From Mactromeris polynyma (Eukaryota > Mollusca > Bivalvia > Venerida > Mactridae), in NCBI GenBank assembly GCA_032209605.1, contig JASFXZ010000009.1, positions 21,067,553 through 21,131,552 on the forward strand: a stretch of 64,000 bases of DNA, given 5' to 3'. Each line of letters starts with the position of its first letter. Positions within the stretch are counted from its first letter, which is position 1. The notes beneath the pieces are model-generated. The model saw only the letters and a program-made list of their open reading frames with translations, was not told the DNA's origin and ran no database searches. Both the position numbers and the translations under genes were made by a program. This document shows positions 1 to 11,889 of this stretch, in pieces.

Positions 1-3000
1 GATGTCAATAAAAACCAAAGAAATTCAGTTTATCCAGTTATTTCAACAGACATATTAACCCCTAAAATCATTATTTATTGTCCAATATTGATCAAATATG
101 CATATTATTAAAGAATTTTCATAGTACAATGCACATAGATACCTAACTAAGTTGTCCTGAGTCTCTCAGAATGAATATGGGCGTTTTGGTATGACAGATG
201 TCAATAAAAACCAAAGAAATTCAGTTTATCCGGTTATTTCAACAGACATATTAAACCCTAAAATCATTATTTATTGTCCAATATTGATCAAACATGCATA
301 TAATTAAAGGAATTTCATAGTACAATGCACATAGATACCTAATTTAGTTGTTCTGAGTCTCTCAGAATGAATATGGGCATTTTTGTATGACAGATGTTTA
401 TAGAACCCAAAGAAATTCAGTTTATCCAGTTATTTCAACAGACATATTAACCCCTAAAATCATTATTTATTGTCCAATATTGATCAAACATGCATATAAT
501 TAAAGAATTTTCATAGTACAATGCACATAGATACCTAACTGAGTTGTCCTGAATCTCTGAGAATGAATATGGGCATTTTTGTATGACAGATGTCAATAAA
601 AACCAAAGAAATTCAGTTTATCCAGTTATTTCAACAGACATATTAACCCCTAAAATCATTATTTATTGTCCAATATTGATTAAAAATGCATATAATTAAA
701 GGAATTTCATAGTACAATGCACATAGATACCTAACTTAGTTGTTTTGAGTCTCTCAGAATGAATATGGGTATTTTTGTATGACAGATGTCAATATAAAAC
801 CCAAAGAAATTCAGTTTATCCGGTTATTTCGACAGACATATTAACCCCTAAAATCATTATTTATTGTTCAATATTGATCAAACATGCATATAATTAAAGG
901 AATTTCATATTACAATGCACATAGATACCTAACTTAGTTGTTCTGAGTCTCTCAGAATGAATATGGGCATTTTTGTATGACAGATGTCAATAAAACCTTA
1001 AGAAATTCAGTTTATCCGGATATTTCGACAGACATATTAACCCCTAAAATCATTATTTATTGTCCAATATTGATCAAACATGCATATAATTAAAGGAATT
1101 TCATTGTACAATGCACATAGATACCTAACTTAGTTGTCCTGAGTCTCTGAGAATGAATATGGGCATTTTTGTATGACAGATGTCAATAAAAACCAAAGAA
1201 ATTCAGTTTATCCGGTTATTTCGACAGACATATTAACCCCTAAAATCATTATTTATTGTCCAATATTGATCAAACATGCATATAATTAAAGGAATGTCAT
1301 AGTACAATGCACATAGATACCTAATTTAGTTGTCCTGAGTCTCTGAGAATGAATATGGGCATTTTTGTATGACAGATGTCAATAAAAACCAAAGAAATTC
1401 AGTTTATCCAGTTATTTCAACAGACATATTAACCCCTAAAATCATTATTTATTGTCCAATATTGATCAAACATGCATATAATTAAAGGAATTTCATATTA
1501 CAATGCACATAGATACCTAACTTAGTTGTTCTGAGTCTCTCAGAATGAATATGGGCATTTTTGTATGACAGATGTCAATAAAACCTTAAGAAATTCAGTT
1601 TATCCGGATATTTCGACAGACATATTAACCCCTAAAATCATTATTTATTGTCCAATATTGATCAAACATGCATATAATTAAAGGAATTTCATTGTACAAT
1701 GCACATAGATACATAACTTAGTTGTCCTGAGTCTCTCAGAATGAATATGGGCATTTTTGTATGACAGATGTCAATAAAAACCAAAGAAATTCAGTTTATC
1801 CAGTTATTTCAACAGACATATTAACCCCTAAAATCATTATTTATTGTCCAATATTGATCAAACATGCATATAATTAAAGGAATTTCATAGTACAAAGCAC
1901 ATAGATACCTAACTTAGTTGTCCTGAGTCTCTGAGAATGAATATTGGCATTTTTGTATGACAGATGTCAATAAAAACCAAAGAAATTCAGTTTATCCAGT
2001 TATTTCAACAGACATATTAACCCCTAAAATCATTATTTATTGTCCAATATTGATCAAACATGCATATAATTAAAGAATTTTCATAGTACAATGCACATAG
2101 ATACCTAACTTAGTTGTCCTGAGTCTCTCAGAATGAATATGGGCATTTTTGTATGACAGATGTCAATAAAAACCAAAGAAATTCAGTTTATCCGGTTATT
2201 TCAACAGACATATTAACCCCTAAAATCATTATTTATTGTCCAATATTGATCAAACATGCATATAATTAAAGGAATTTCATAGTACAATGCACATTGATAC
2301 CTAACTTAGTTGTCCTGAGTCTCTCAGAATGAATATGGGCATTTTTGTATGACAGATGTCAATAAAAACCAAAGAAATTCAGTTTATCCAGTTATTTCGA
2401 CAGACATATTAACCCCTAAAATCATTATTTATTGTCCAATATTGATCAAACATGCATATAATTAAAGGAATTTCATAGTACAATGCATATAGATACCTAA
2501 TTTAGTTGTCCTGAGTCTCTCAGAATGAATATGGGCATTTTTGTATGACAGATGTCAATAAAAACCAAAGAAATTCAGTTTATCCAGTTATTTCAACAGA
2601 CATATTAACCCCTAAAATCATTATTTATTGTCCAATATTGATCAAACATGCATATAATTAAAGGAATTTCATTGTACAATGCACATAGATACCTAACTTA
2701 GTTGTTTTGAGTCTCTCAGAATGAATATGGGCATTTTTGTATGACAGATGTTTATAGAACCCAAAGAAATTCAGTTTATCCGGTTATTTCGACAGACATA
2801 TTAACCCCTAAAATCATTATTTATTGTCCAATATTGATCAAACATGCATATAATTAAAGGAATTTCATAGTACAATGCACATAGATACCTAACTTAGTTG
2901 TCCTGAGTCTCTCAGAATGAATATGGGCATTTTTGTATGACAGATGTCAATAAAAACCAAAGAAATTCAGTTTATCCAGTTATTTCGACAGACATATTAA

Positions 3001-3127
3001 CCCCTAAAATCATTATTTATTGTCCAATATTGAACAAACATGCATATAATTAAAGAATTGTCATAGTACAATGCACATAGATACCTAACTTAGTTGTTCC
3101 GAATCTCTCAGAATGAATATGGGCATT
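1..3127 (+). repeat. 196-bp satellite array, first block
   Basis: About 16 head-to-tail monomers. The anchor 'gacagatgtcaataaaaacc' recurs about every 196 bp (anchor positions 197, 393, 589, 785). Monomers differ by scattered substitutions such as gtcaataaaaacc versus gtttatagaaccc, and cggtt versus cagtt. The array runs off the left edge and ends abruptly at 'gggcattcatacg'. The monomer has no sustained open frame. The same family returns at 28285-41655. Confidence 0.97.
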
Positions 3128-4186
3128 CATACGTACTACTAGTACATCCAAACTGATTGAGAATCTAGTATTAGAACCAGAGCAGTGTGTGTATAAAAAA
3201 TGAAATTATGTGGTTCATGTGGATGTCAGTATATGTACTTTATTGCTAGATGCATCCTCGAGTGACCAAAAATGACGATTCTCTTCACTTTAACAAAATG
3301 CGTCTACAATTATAAAACTATCAGTCTCGAGTTGTGTAGTGCTGTGCAGTTCATTTTTTGTTAAACTAGCATCAATTGACAGATCAGCATTGAAAAGAAC
3401 CAATATGGTCAATATTGAATATAGTATTGCTTGTAATTCACTTTTTAATTATAAAACACATACAAACTGTAAGTTAACAACTTTTATTTCCCAACGCTAA
3501 CAGGAGGCATTCAATTCACATTCAAAGACATCTGTCACCACAACTTTTCATGCAAACTACTGCACTTTGCATTATATTATTACAGCAAACATATGGTGTT
3601 TTTTTCAATACCGTAACATGTATACTGTTCATTCATAACAAAAATTGATTTATCAAGCTTTCGGTCAGTTTAAGACAATTACAACAAAGTAACATTGCCA
3701 TAATTATATATAAAACAATAATGCACCATGATAGCCTGTCTGGCGTTATTGTGAAGTTTGTATCTGTCATCAAACAAGCAAGCCTCAGACCTACTGGTTT
3801 TATTGGCCCACAATTAAAGCCATACATATTTGGTAAACATATATAAAGAATTAATGAAGAAATGAAGATATAACAGTGTAAATATTGTTAAATATATAAT
3901 TTTTTATAATATAGGGCACAATACTATTGTGTATCATGACCCAATAAAGCTCATAACTATGCATAACAAGATTTCAAGATCAGAAATATATACATTATAA
4001 CAAAGTTTGATAAAGACTGATACAGGAATTTGGTTGCTCAAGTGTAAACAATCAAATGAGAATGCTGATGGGCCTCAACATTTCTTTCAAACAATTTATG
4101 CTCCGGAGAGCCTAAATATGTCCACAAAATGATATAAAAGTTTATGTTTTGGCAATGTAGTATCCACCTCTTTTCACATCTTCTTG
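3128..4186. other. Unassigned AT-rich sequence
   Basis: Unique-looking sequence after the satellite. Short open frames occur on both strands, but none has a recognisable domain or a convincing splice pair. I see no gene here. Confidence 0.5.
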
Positions 4187-4238
4187 TCACTTCTTTATCT
4201 GATACTGTTCGTCACAATTTGAACACCAACATCTAAAC
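4187..4238 (-). CDS. Possible short terminal exon, Cys-rich
   Basis: On the minus strand an acceptor-like 'aatttgcag' precedes a 16-residue open frame that begins FRCWCSNCDEQY and ends at TGA. The CxCxxC cluster suggests zinc binding. A Cys cluster of this kind occurs at the C terminus of several invertebrate DNA-binding or P2X-like proteins, but the piece is too short to name. It may be the last exon of the decayed gene represented at 5-9.4 kb. Confidence 0.25.
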
Positions 4239-4603
4239 CTGCAAATTATAAAAAAAAATGAAGCTAACTAATAATGTTATTGTACAAGAAGATGCATGGT
4301 ACAAAACAATATACATGTACTGATATTTTACAGTAGCTAGTATACTGATTGGTAACATAATTTATTGCACATGAATTGTATATTCAGTCAACAAAGGTTT
4401 TGTTAGTTGTATTTGACAATTGATCACAGCTCCTTACCGCAAGTGCTATTTTAGTTGCAATGAATACATATCCGACAAGACTGGTTCAATAAGAAACAAA
4501 CATGGAAAGGTCCTGTATTGTTTGTACCTGCTTTATACCTATTGCCTGTAATATTGTGAAAATATGTATTAAGCCTAAGGGGGCAGTACATCAGCGACTG
4601 AGT

Positions 4604-4823
4604 GAGTCATTCAGGCAATGGATAAGTCTGTCAGTCAGTGAGTAAGCGAGTCATTCAGGCAATGGATAAGTCTGTCAGTCAGTGAGTTAGCGAGTCATTC
4701 AGGCAATGGATAAGTCTGTCAGTCAGTGAGTTAGTGAGTCATTCAGGCAATGGATAAGTCTGTCAGTCAGTGAGTTAGTGAGTCATTCAGGCAATGGATA
4801 AGTCTGTCAGTCAGTGAGTTAGT
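4604..4823 (+). repeat. 44-bp tandem repeat, 5 copies
   Basis: Five almost identical 44-bp units start at 4604, 4648, 4692, 4736 and 4780. Each holds 'cattcaggcaatggataag' plus a 'gtcagtcagtgagt' run that resembles the 20-bp repeat at 5.9 kb. This suggests both grew from the same cagt-rich seed. Confidence 0.93.
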
Positions 4824-4875
4824 GAAAGTCTGTTGTTCGGTCAGTCAGTCAGTCTCAAAACCCGTTTAATCGGGA

Positions 4876-4932
4876 AACCCCTTTAAACCGGACATTTTGT
4901 CCAGTCCCAAGCTGGTCCGGTTTAAAGGGGTT
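4876..4932. repeat. Perfect 18-bp inverted repeat
   Basis: The left arm (4876-4893, aacccctttaaaccggac) is the exact reverse complement of 4915-4932, with a 21-nt loop. It looks like a small fold-back element or a MITE remnant. Confidence 0.8.
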
Positions 4933-5039
4933 CCAGTGTAGTGAACCTCAGACAGTTAATCTGTCTAAGTCAGACAGTTAGCAACCAACTGTCAATCAGT
5001 CAGTAGATTAGTCAATCAGTTGATTGGTCAGTTAAAACA

Positions 5040-5430
5040 GTAGTAAAACAGTGTAAATCAATCAGTCAAGCAATCAGTAAGCAAATTAACTTCAGTCAGT
5101 GAGGTAATAAGTCAATTACAAGCAGCAAACCTCTACAATTAGTGAGTTAAACAACACATTTTACCAACCTCCAAGTGTCTATGCAAAGATTTTGGTTGTA
5201 AGATGTGTTTGTACCAACTTCCATTATCCTCAATTGTCCAGCTTCTGACTGTAAAACCACAAGTAGGAAAATATTGTTCTCATTAACAGAACATAAAAAT
5301 CCACAGTCACACCATATGAAAACTGAAAAATAATTATATAAACAATAACCCAATGAAGTGATGTAAAATCCAAGATATGATATGGAATATAAGAAAAACA
5401 TATTTTATTAGATCTTGGCATTAGCAAGCA
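5040..5430 (-). pseudogene. Decayed duplicate of the zinc-finger exon region
   Basis: This stretch is a diverged copy of 7320-7615. Both contain a minus-strand exon-like piece between 'ttttacag' and a 'gtt' donor, and both share 'gatatggaatataagaaaaa' and 'agatcttggcatta' downstream. In this copy the exon (5169-5248, 80 nt against 73 nt in the other) has indels and stops in the zinc-finger frame, so it is non-coding there. An alternative open frame exists but has no recognisable domain. Confidence 0.55.
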
Positions 5431-5902
5431 CTGATTAACTGGAGTGTCCCATTACAATTTAGATATATTCACTCATTACAGAAAAATTAGTTATAAAAGC
5501 ACTTAACACATTATTGAACAATCCACGGTGCTAAACTGTTTTTCGATTCATTCTTAATCATAAAGGGTCTCAGTATCCTGTCTATTCGAGAACATTATAT
5601 ACAGTAAAACTTCGAAACAGCATTATTCATAATAATAATAATTTAAAAAAAAAGGAAGAAACTAAAACATAATTTAAATAAATTATTTGTTTATTCTCTT
5701 ACACACATGAATAATATACAGACACGATAGTAAACAATTAAAAAATCCCGTTTGGACTTCATTTAATATTTAATACATCCATTAAGTGATTTGTTTGTCA
5801 CATAAGTACATGTAAACTGTATTGTATATAATACAACCATCAAGTAAATATCACTACATGCGAATAACACGTGTCACCAATCTAACCTGTCAACAAACAA
5901 TA
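5431..5902. other. Unassigned sequence
   Basis: AT-rich sequence between the duplicated exon block and the 20-bp repeat. I see no gene, RNA or repeat here. Confidence 0.4.
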
Positions 5903-6980
5903 GTGCACCAGTCAGTCAGTGAGGGCACCAGTCAGCCAGTGAGTGCACTAGTCAGAAAGTGAGTACACCAGTCAGAAAGTGAGTACACCAATCAGAAAGT
6001 GAGTACACCAGTCAGAAAGTGAGTACACCAGTCAGTCAGTGAGGGCACCAGTCAGCCAGTGAGTGCACCAGTCAGTCAGTGAGTGCACCAGTCAGAAAGT
6101 GAGGGCACCAGTCAGCCAGTGAGGGCACCAGTCAGTCAGTGAGTGCACCAGTCAGTCAGTGAGTACACCAGTCAGTCAGTGAGGGCACCAGTCAGCCAGT
6201 GAGGGCACCAGTCAGTCAGTGAGTGCACCAGTCAGAAAGTGAGTACACCAGTCAGAAAGTGAGTACACCAGTCAGTCAGTAAGTGCACCAGTAAGTCAGT
6301 GAGTACACTAGTCAGTCAGTGAGGGCACCAGTCAGTCAGTAAGGTCATTACTCAGTCAGTGAGTGCACTAGTCAGTCAGTGAGGTAATTTCTCAGTCAGT
6401 GAGGGCATTATTCAGTCTGTGAGTGCACTATTCAGTCAGTGAGTGCACCAGTCAGCCAGTGAGTGCACCAGTCAGTCAGTGAGTGCACCAGTCGATCAGT
6501 GAGGGCATTAGTCAGTCAGTGAGTGCATCAGTCATTCAGTGAGTGCACCAGTCAGTCAGTGAGGGCATCAGTCAGTCAGTGAGGGCACCAGTCAGTCATT
6601 GAGGGTATTAGTCATTCAGTGAGTGCATCAGTCAGTCAGTGAGGGCATTAGTCAGTCAGTCACGGCAATAGTCAGTCAGTGAGTGCACAAGTCAGTGAGT
6701 ACACCAGTCAGTCAGTGAGGGCATCAGTGAGTAAGTGAGTGCATCAGTCAGTGAGTGCACCAGTCAGTCAGTGAGTGCACCAGTCAGTCAGTGAGTACAC
6801 CAGTCAGTCAGTGAGGGCATTAATCAGTCAGTGAGTGCACCAGTCAGTCAGTGAGTACACCAGTCAGTCAGTGAGTACATCAGTCAGTGAGTGCACCAGT
6901 CAGTCAGTCAGTGAGTGCATCAGAAAGTGAGTGCACAAGTAAGTGAGTTCATCAGTCGATGAGTGCATCAGTCAGTCAGT
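5903..6980 (+). repeat. 20-bp minisatellite (gtcagtcagtgagtgcacca)
   Basis: Roughly 54 tandem units of 20 bp, consensus gtcagtcagtgagtgcacca. Variant classes (gagggcacca, gagtacacca, gtcagaaagt, gtcagccagt) are interspersed. The order decays towards 7000, where the same gtcagt words continue irregularly to about 7330. Confidence 0.95.
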
Positions 6981-7383
6981 TAGTCAATAAATGTTTCAGT
7001 CACTGAAACAGTCAATGGAAAAGTCAGTCATTGAGGCAGTTAGTCATTTAGTGATATATTGAATCAGTCAGTATGTGAGTCAGTATTTTACAGAGTAAGT
7101 CAGTCAACGAGTCAGTCAGTGACTGAGGCAGCATGTGAGTCAGCCAGAGAATAAATCAGTCAACCAGTCATACAGTGTGTTAGTCTGTGAGCAAATCATT
7201 CGGTAAGAGCAAGTTAGGTATGTCACTGCCTAGTCATTCAATGAGTTAGTAAGCCATTCACAGCGAGTGACATGGTAGTGAATATCAGACCGTTAACCTG
7301 TACAAGTCACACACTTAGCAAACAGTAAGTAGATTAGTCAATCTGTTAGCAAACCTGTGAGTTAAACAATTGATTTTACTAAC

Positions 7384-7456
7384 CTTCAAGTGTCCATGCA
7401 AGGTCAGATGTTTTTGTACCAACTTCCCCCCATCCTTCTCAATTGTACAGCTTTGA
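7384..7456 (-). CDS. Zinc-finger-like exon, upstream paralogue
   Basis: A 73-nt minus-strand exon lies between acceptor 'ggttttacag' and donor 'gttagt'. It reads as 24 residues in phase 1 to phase 0. The residues CTIEKDGGKLVQKHLTLHGH show a Cys plus HLxxHxHL spacing, as in half of a C2H2-type finger. A decayed copy lies at 5169-5248. The likely partners are the exons at 8031-8108 and 9366-9428 on the same strand. The element or gene appears degenerate overall. Confidence 0.5.
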
Positions 7457-7604
7457 CTGTAAAACCAAATAGAAAAGGATTGCTTTCATTTATAGAATAT
7501 ACACTTTATAAACGATAACTCCTTAAACTTTTAAGTTAAAGTGGTGTAAATTCAATATATGATATGGAATATAAGAAAAACATAATTTACTAGATCTTGG
7601 CATT

Positions 7605-7985
7605 AATTACCATACGTGTATGGGCATGTACCATACATGAACTGGCATGTACAATACATGAACTGGCATGTAACTTACATGGCCCAGCATGTACCATACA
7701 TGAACTGGCATGCACTATACATGAACTGGCAATAACAATAACATGTACCGGCATATAACATACATGAATATGTACAGGCATGTACCAAACATGAATATGT
7801 ACTGCACATGAATATGTACTGGAATGAACCATACATCAATAAGTTCCGTCATGTACCATACATGGAAAATGTACCGGCATGTACTATACATAAAAAATGA
7901 ACTGGCATATACCATACAAGAAAATGTACCGGCATGTACTATACATGTAAATGTACTGGCATGTATCACACATGAACACCTTAAT
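7605..7985 (+). repeat. Degenerate 'acatgaactggcatgtacc' tandem repeat
   Basis: Units of about 20-23 bp built on acatgaactggcatgtac. They shift to 'catgaatatgtactgg' variants beyond 7760. The unit is partly self-complementary (catgtac and gtacatg words), so both strands show spurious open frames. I call no gene in it. Confidence 0.85.
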
Positions 7986-8030
7986 ACTTACCCACTCGCC
8001 ACAGCATGGCTTTTCATTATAATACATATC

Positions 8031-8108
8031 TCATGGATAGACAACATGACTATGTGTACTATCAAAGCCTCTTGGTAGAATTTCAGACAGAACAATTCCA
8101 GTTGTTGG
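8031..8108 (-). pseudogene. SGNH-hydrolase exon fragment (decayed paralogue)
   Basis: After an acceptor-like 'attttag' on the minus strand the frame reads PTTGIVLSEILPRGF and hits a stop after 25 residues. It matches the opening of the exon at 59848-60030 (PTTEIMLCEILPRDRD), which is an SGNH-hydrolase core strand. The downstream part of the exon, including the region leading to the catalytic Asp-His block, is missing here. The copy therefore looks truncated. Confidence 0.6.
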
Positions 8109-8439
8109 CTAAAATCTGAAAACAATCAAGAATCACAATTCAGTGAAATACAAACCATTGCTGTCAGCTTTTAAGAGAGAACATGTACTGGCATAATTAT
8201 TTTGCACTGTATAATAGTACCATTAGCATTATGAATGAGATCAAGGTAGTTCAGTCTGGAGTTAGCCAGCAATCTAGTGTTTTACATAGTTGTGACAATG
8301 AACTCAAAAACTTGGTCCATGATCTAAGACTTCTCAATGGAACAACTTTAAGTTCTGCTTGCCTATCTTGGTTTGATACAAATTTGTACAGCTGAATCTA
8401 CTGTGTTCTTCACAAGAATTGAAGCATACACTTTTTATG

Positions 8440-8970
8440 CCCCACCCCCTCCTTTTTACAAGTGAAAGGAGTTTGTGTTGATATAGGTAGGTTGGTCTTT
8501 TAATCATACTTTACCCACTTCAGCTCAATACTGTTTGGCCTCCCAGGTCCTAACTTGGTAGGATGATTGCAATCAGGTAGTCGATGCACCCTATTGAATT
8601 GGGGTTACTTGGTCAAACTGACCATTTTGTGGAAATCCTTGTCTGCATGATAACTCCAGTATCCTTTGACTTCCAGTTCCTAACTTTGTAGGATGATAGC
8701 CTACATGTTGTAGATGAAAGCTTCTGATTTTGGGATGACTGGGGCAAAGGTCAAGATGAAGTAGACCACAAGGTGGAAATCCTCAGCCACCTTAAGAATT
8801 GTTAAGCTTTTTAAACCATCAAGATCATTCCCTAGTACATCATTGGTACTCACTTCTGTCACCATATTAATTCAAATCCTTTTGGGTGGCGCAGAAATGT
8901 ACTAGAAATATGAATACTGTCATGGTGCTGAGGGGGTCTTTGGTACAAGCCCCATATCAATGGCACTTTT
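8440..8970. repeat. Diverged interspersed repeat, two related halves
   Basis: Two similar stretches about 130 bp apart share the pattern 'ct-c-gtat--tttg-c--cca--tcctaactt-gtaggatgat' (near 8524 and 8654). Each is followed by a 'tggtcaa' or 'ggtcaa' motif and 'gtggaaatcct'. This looks like an old dispersed repeat. No coding potential is evident. Confidence 0.45.
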
Positions 8971-9235
8971 CTAACTAGCTAGAAGTGTAAACAGAGAATA
9001 ATTGGACACTGCCAGTAAGCTCAGTCTCATGTAGAGGGGTCTTGGGTTCAATTCACATCGGATGTACTTTTTCACTTCAATTACTATTATGGTGGCAGTG
9101 GCGTTCGACGATGGCTCAATGCCGTTATGCCTCAAATGACTAAAATATTGGATTACACAGCAGCCCATATAACACTATTAGTAGAGCATGGTATTTGTGT
9201 TGTTGGGGTCTTGGGTTCAAGTCTGAGGCATGAAG
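8971..9235 (+). repeat. tRNA-derived SINE, dimeric
   Basis: Two tRNA-like segments carry B-box-like motifs, 'gggttcaattc' near 9050 and 'gggttcaagtc' near 9215. The spacer 'ggtggcagtggcgttcgacgatgg' is similar to the spacer of the SINE pair at 60754-61110 ('gttggcagcggtgtttgacag'). This supports one SINE family. The A boxes are degenerate, so these are not functional tRNA genes. Confidence 0.6.
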
Positions 9236-9365
9236 CACTATGTTATGGTAAATAAAATTTCTTTAGTTGTCTATATTGTAATATAGTTTCAATGCATTTA
9301 ATGCCAGATTAAAATTCCTGTTGTTAATTCATAACTGAATTTGCTGAAACTTTCCATTTCTCATG

Positions 9366-9428
9366 TCATCTGGAGTAAACTCTCTCATGCTTCACTTTCC
9401 ACGCAACAATTACCAAGGCATCATCATT
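9366..9428 (-). pseudogene. SGNH block-I exon, catalytic GDS lost
   Basis: After 'caaaatacag' the minus strand reads NDDALVIVAWKVKHERV and stops. It aligns with the exon at 61222-61256 (DALALVAGDSK), but the GDS nucleophile motif is replaced by WKV. It sits at nearly the same distance downstream of the shared module (9793-9890) as the 61.2-kb exon sits from its copy at 61632-61737. I read it as a non-catalytic or dead paralogue. Confidence 0.5.
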
Positions 9429-9792
9429 CTGTATTTTGATAAGAAAAAAAATAAAACCATGTGATATAAAAACGTATAGATATCCACTAAAACAATGATC
9501 AAAACCATGATTTGTCAATTCCTGAACTAGTTCAATTAAAATGATAATAAAATACAAGAGAGAGAAAGACATGATCGAGATTAGCCATATCGTGTCGCGA
9601 AAAGTAGTTACAAACAGACGAAAACTCGAGACATGTTTTGCGAGTTCTGTACCATTAAGTAAGATTCAGCATGGATTTCTTGATAGATAAGCACGAGTTA
9701 TCAAAAAAAATACGCTACCGTAAGTCAATCACCAAATGGTATCACTGCTACAAACGGTTGAACAGCTCTGCAATTGCTATTCAGGAATGGAG

Positions 9793-9890
9793 GTTGCATA
9801 GGCTCTGAAATTCAATTCAGAAGGGGAGATAAACGTGCAACTACTCCACCTACTTCCGCTACCATATATGGTGTTGGGCCACCAGGGACC
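9793..9890. repeat. Conserved module upstream of SGNH paralogue 1
   Basis: The first 54 nt (gttgcataggctctgaaatt...) are identical to 61632-61685. The 3' part ends with a shared 'tatatggtgttgggccacca'. Relative to the minus-strand SGNH exons, both copies lie about 375 bp upstream of the first recognisable exon. It may be a promoter or 5' UTR, a transposon end, or an independent short dispersed repeat. Confidence 0.75.
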
Positions 9891-9895
9891 ATCTC

Positions 9896-10010
9896 TCTAG
9901 TGTTCGTATGTCGCGGTCCAAGAGCGACGCACGATATTCGACGCGATACGACACACGACATGGGAAGCGAAGCACAGCTCTATATCGCGTCGCATGTCGC
10001 AGAATTGGGA
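9896..10010. repeat. GC-richer 'cgacacacgacatg' dispersed repeat
   Basis: Words such as 'gcgacgcacgatattcgacg' and 'cgatacgacacacgacatg' recur in degenerate form at 18530-18850. Base composition is clearly different from the AT-rich flanks. It is probably a transposable-element fragment. Confidence 0.55.
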
Positions 10011-10372
10011 GTGCACAAAACATTTTGCAAGTACCAGATTGAATACAAATATTTTGTTGAAAGACAAGTTTGTTCTGTTTGTAGCTTGCAGTTTAAAATT
10101 AGGAATTAATAATCTATTAACACAACTTTACAGAATCAGAAAAAATGCCCTAAAAGAAAGATAACCATGTGTGCAGTCTAGTTAAAACTTTGAGGGAAAG
10201 TAGTCCCCAATTATTATGATGACGTGTATTACATGCATTAATCAGGTCGAAGGACAAAAGAAAAAAGGCTAAAGAGCTGCTGTTGAAACAAATATTTAGG
10301 GCCGCATTCCGGTATTATAAAACCGCATTGTAGAGAGAAAACTTTTCTTGGTAGTGTATAACAAAATATCTA

Positions 10373-10399
10373 TGACGTCATACAATTTTAATGACGTCA
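10373..10399. promoter_or_regulatory. Pair of CRE-like palindromes
   Basis: TGACGTCA occurs at 10373-10380 and again at 10392-10399, 19 bp apart, both within 'atgacgtcat'. These match the CREB/ATF binding consensus. Which gene they would serve is unclear. The nearest coding piece is the HECT exon on the minus strand at 10982, towards the 3' end of that gene. Confidence 0.45.
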
Positions 10400-10981
10400 T
10401 AAAAGATAGAGAATACGCGGTCACAGGGAAACGTTACTTACACACAACTGTGCCTTATAAACTGATAAATATACAATAGAACATCACAAAACAACAAGAA
10501 ACAAGGACAACACCAACGTAAATTCGACCACAATTATAACGCTTAAATCAGCACCAACTAGTGTGATCTTAAACAGTTGTATACTTTGTATTCCATTTGT
10601 TAAAAAGCATAGTTTTACAGTCGTTGATGGTCCTCCAACATGGGTGTGTCTGTTCAAAATAAGAAGTAGTCACCAACCTTTGACTTCAAAATGTTTCAAT
10701 GTCTATCATAATCATGCATATATACATAACATTATGTGACATAATCATTTGACCTCAGGATAAAAGTACAATTATTTATATTATGCTTCAGGTCAATATC
10801 CATAAATGAATATAAGCTATAATCATGAGTGTACAATGTCATGTAAACTTAAGTATAACAATGTTTTAAAAGGAATTTTACCATTTTAACCTCTAATCTA
10901 GCTAAAAACTGTCGATGCAATTTCACAATAAGTTACGTGAATTTTGCCTGCTATCAACAATTTAACATAATAACAACATAC
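10400..10981. other. Intronic or intergenic sequence
   Basis: AT-rich sequence between the CRE pair and the HECT exon. No further exon of the HECT gene was recognised here. Confidence 0.4.
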
Positions 10982-11198
10982 TTCGATATTCATGAGATAG
11001 TCGCACCAATAGGCCATTATTCGTTCTTTATCAATTCTCCTGTTTGACCCAACTTCAGAGTATTGAAATTTGACAAATACTGCTTGAACCATTTCTGCCG
11101 TCAAAGAGTGTGGCTTATGACAAAACACCTCCCGAAACCATTCTTGGTACCGGATAATTGCTTTCCGAAGATCCAATGCCTCAAGTCCTTCTAAGAAT
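10982..11198 (-). CDS. HECT-domain exon (G2E3-like family)
   Basis: A clean 217-nt minus-strand exon with acceptor 'ttttttcaaccag' and donor 'gaa|gtatgt'. It encodes 72 residues (phase 1 in, phase 0 out). It begins FLEGLEALDLRKAI and ends near GSNRRIDKERIMAYWCDYL. A 'GSNRR...E...W.DYL...E' pattern is characteristic of the HECT-like domain in the expanded G2/M-phase-specific E3 ligase-like proteins of fish and molluscs, from family recall and without a search. HECT ligases pass ubiquitin from a Cys; that Cys lies in a later exon not seen here. The exon at 15341-15595 belongs to the same domain type, strand and order, so this could be one gene interrupted by transposons. Confidence 0.7.
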
Positions 11199-11382
11199 CT
11201 GGTTGAAAAAAATAAAGGGTTGGTGAAATTCAGCCAATGGTATAGGAGAAGAAGTGCAGACATTAAAAAATTACCAAACATCAAAGGGACATGTTTACGA
11301 TATGTATAATTAGGATTGGCACTAATCACTTATTTAAGAGTTGTTGGAAATCTGATCAATGATATAGCACTAGTAGCCCAAA

Positions 11383-11560
11383 CATCGTAAAATTGGGCTA
11401 ATCAAGGGCTATAACTCCGTTGAAAATCACTAAATCACAACATGCCGAAGATAGGCTTTGTGATGATCACTTCTGTGAAGTTTGGTGTAAATCCGCGTGA
11501 CAGAGGAGTTGCGCTGACAAACTTTGTGACATACAGACGGACGGACAGCACAAAATTAAT
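11383..11560 (+). repeat. Bivalve-type interspersed repeat
   Basis: Begins 'caagggctataactccg' and continues through 'gaagtttggtgtaaatccg' and 'gaggagttgcgctgacaaac'. It ends 'gacatacagacggacggac'. From experience this string is a very abundant dispersed repeat in bivalve genomes. It is the best taxonomic clue in the window. Confidence 0.75.
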
Positions 11561-11889
11561 ATGTCTAGAACTTAAATGAGTTTTATGACTTTGGATGTCA
11601 AAGCCTTACAGTGCTACATTATGACAAATTCAACAATTACCAAATTTACGTGTATTATATCCACATTTTTCATTTCATTGTTCTGATATCTGGATGCTTG
11701 AAACTACAGTGCTTACTGACTTACTGACTAATGGCTGGCAAGTTCCTTCTCATCACCAGATGATGCATCATATATTTAATCAGCTGGTCTGTCATCGTTT
11801 CTTTGACATTTAGAAACGGAGGGTAGCATCCAGTTATGGTGAAAAGGGTACAATTTGCTTGAACCAACTTCTTCAATTTCTTCACGGGT

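Noticed and set aside
5903..6980. CRISPR-like array
   Set aside because: The 20-bp units are directly adjacent with no unique spacers, in a eukaryotic context; this is a minisatellite.
7590..8078. Several overlapping open frames of 70-84 residues rich in His/Cys/Met
   Set aside because: They are produced by the tandem 'acatgaactggcatgtacc' repeat, which is stop-poor in several frames on both strands.
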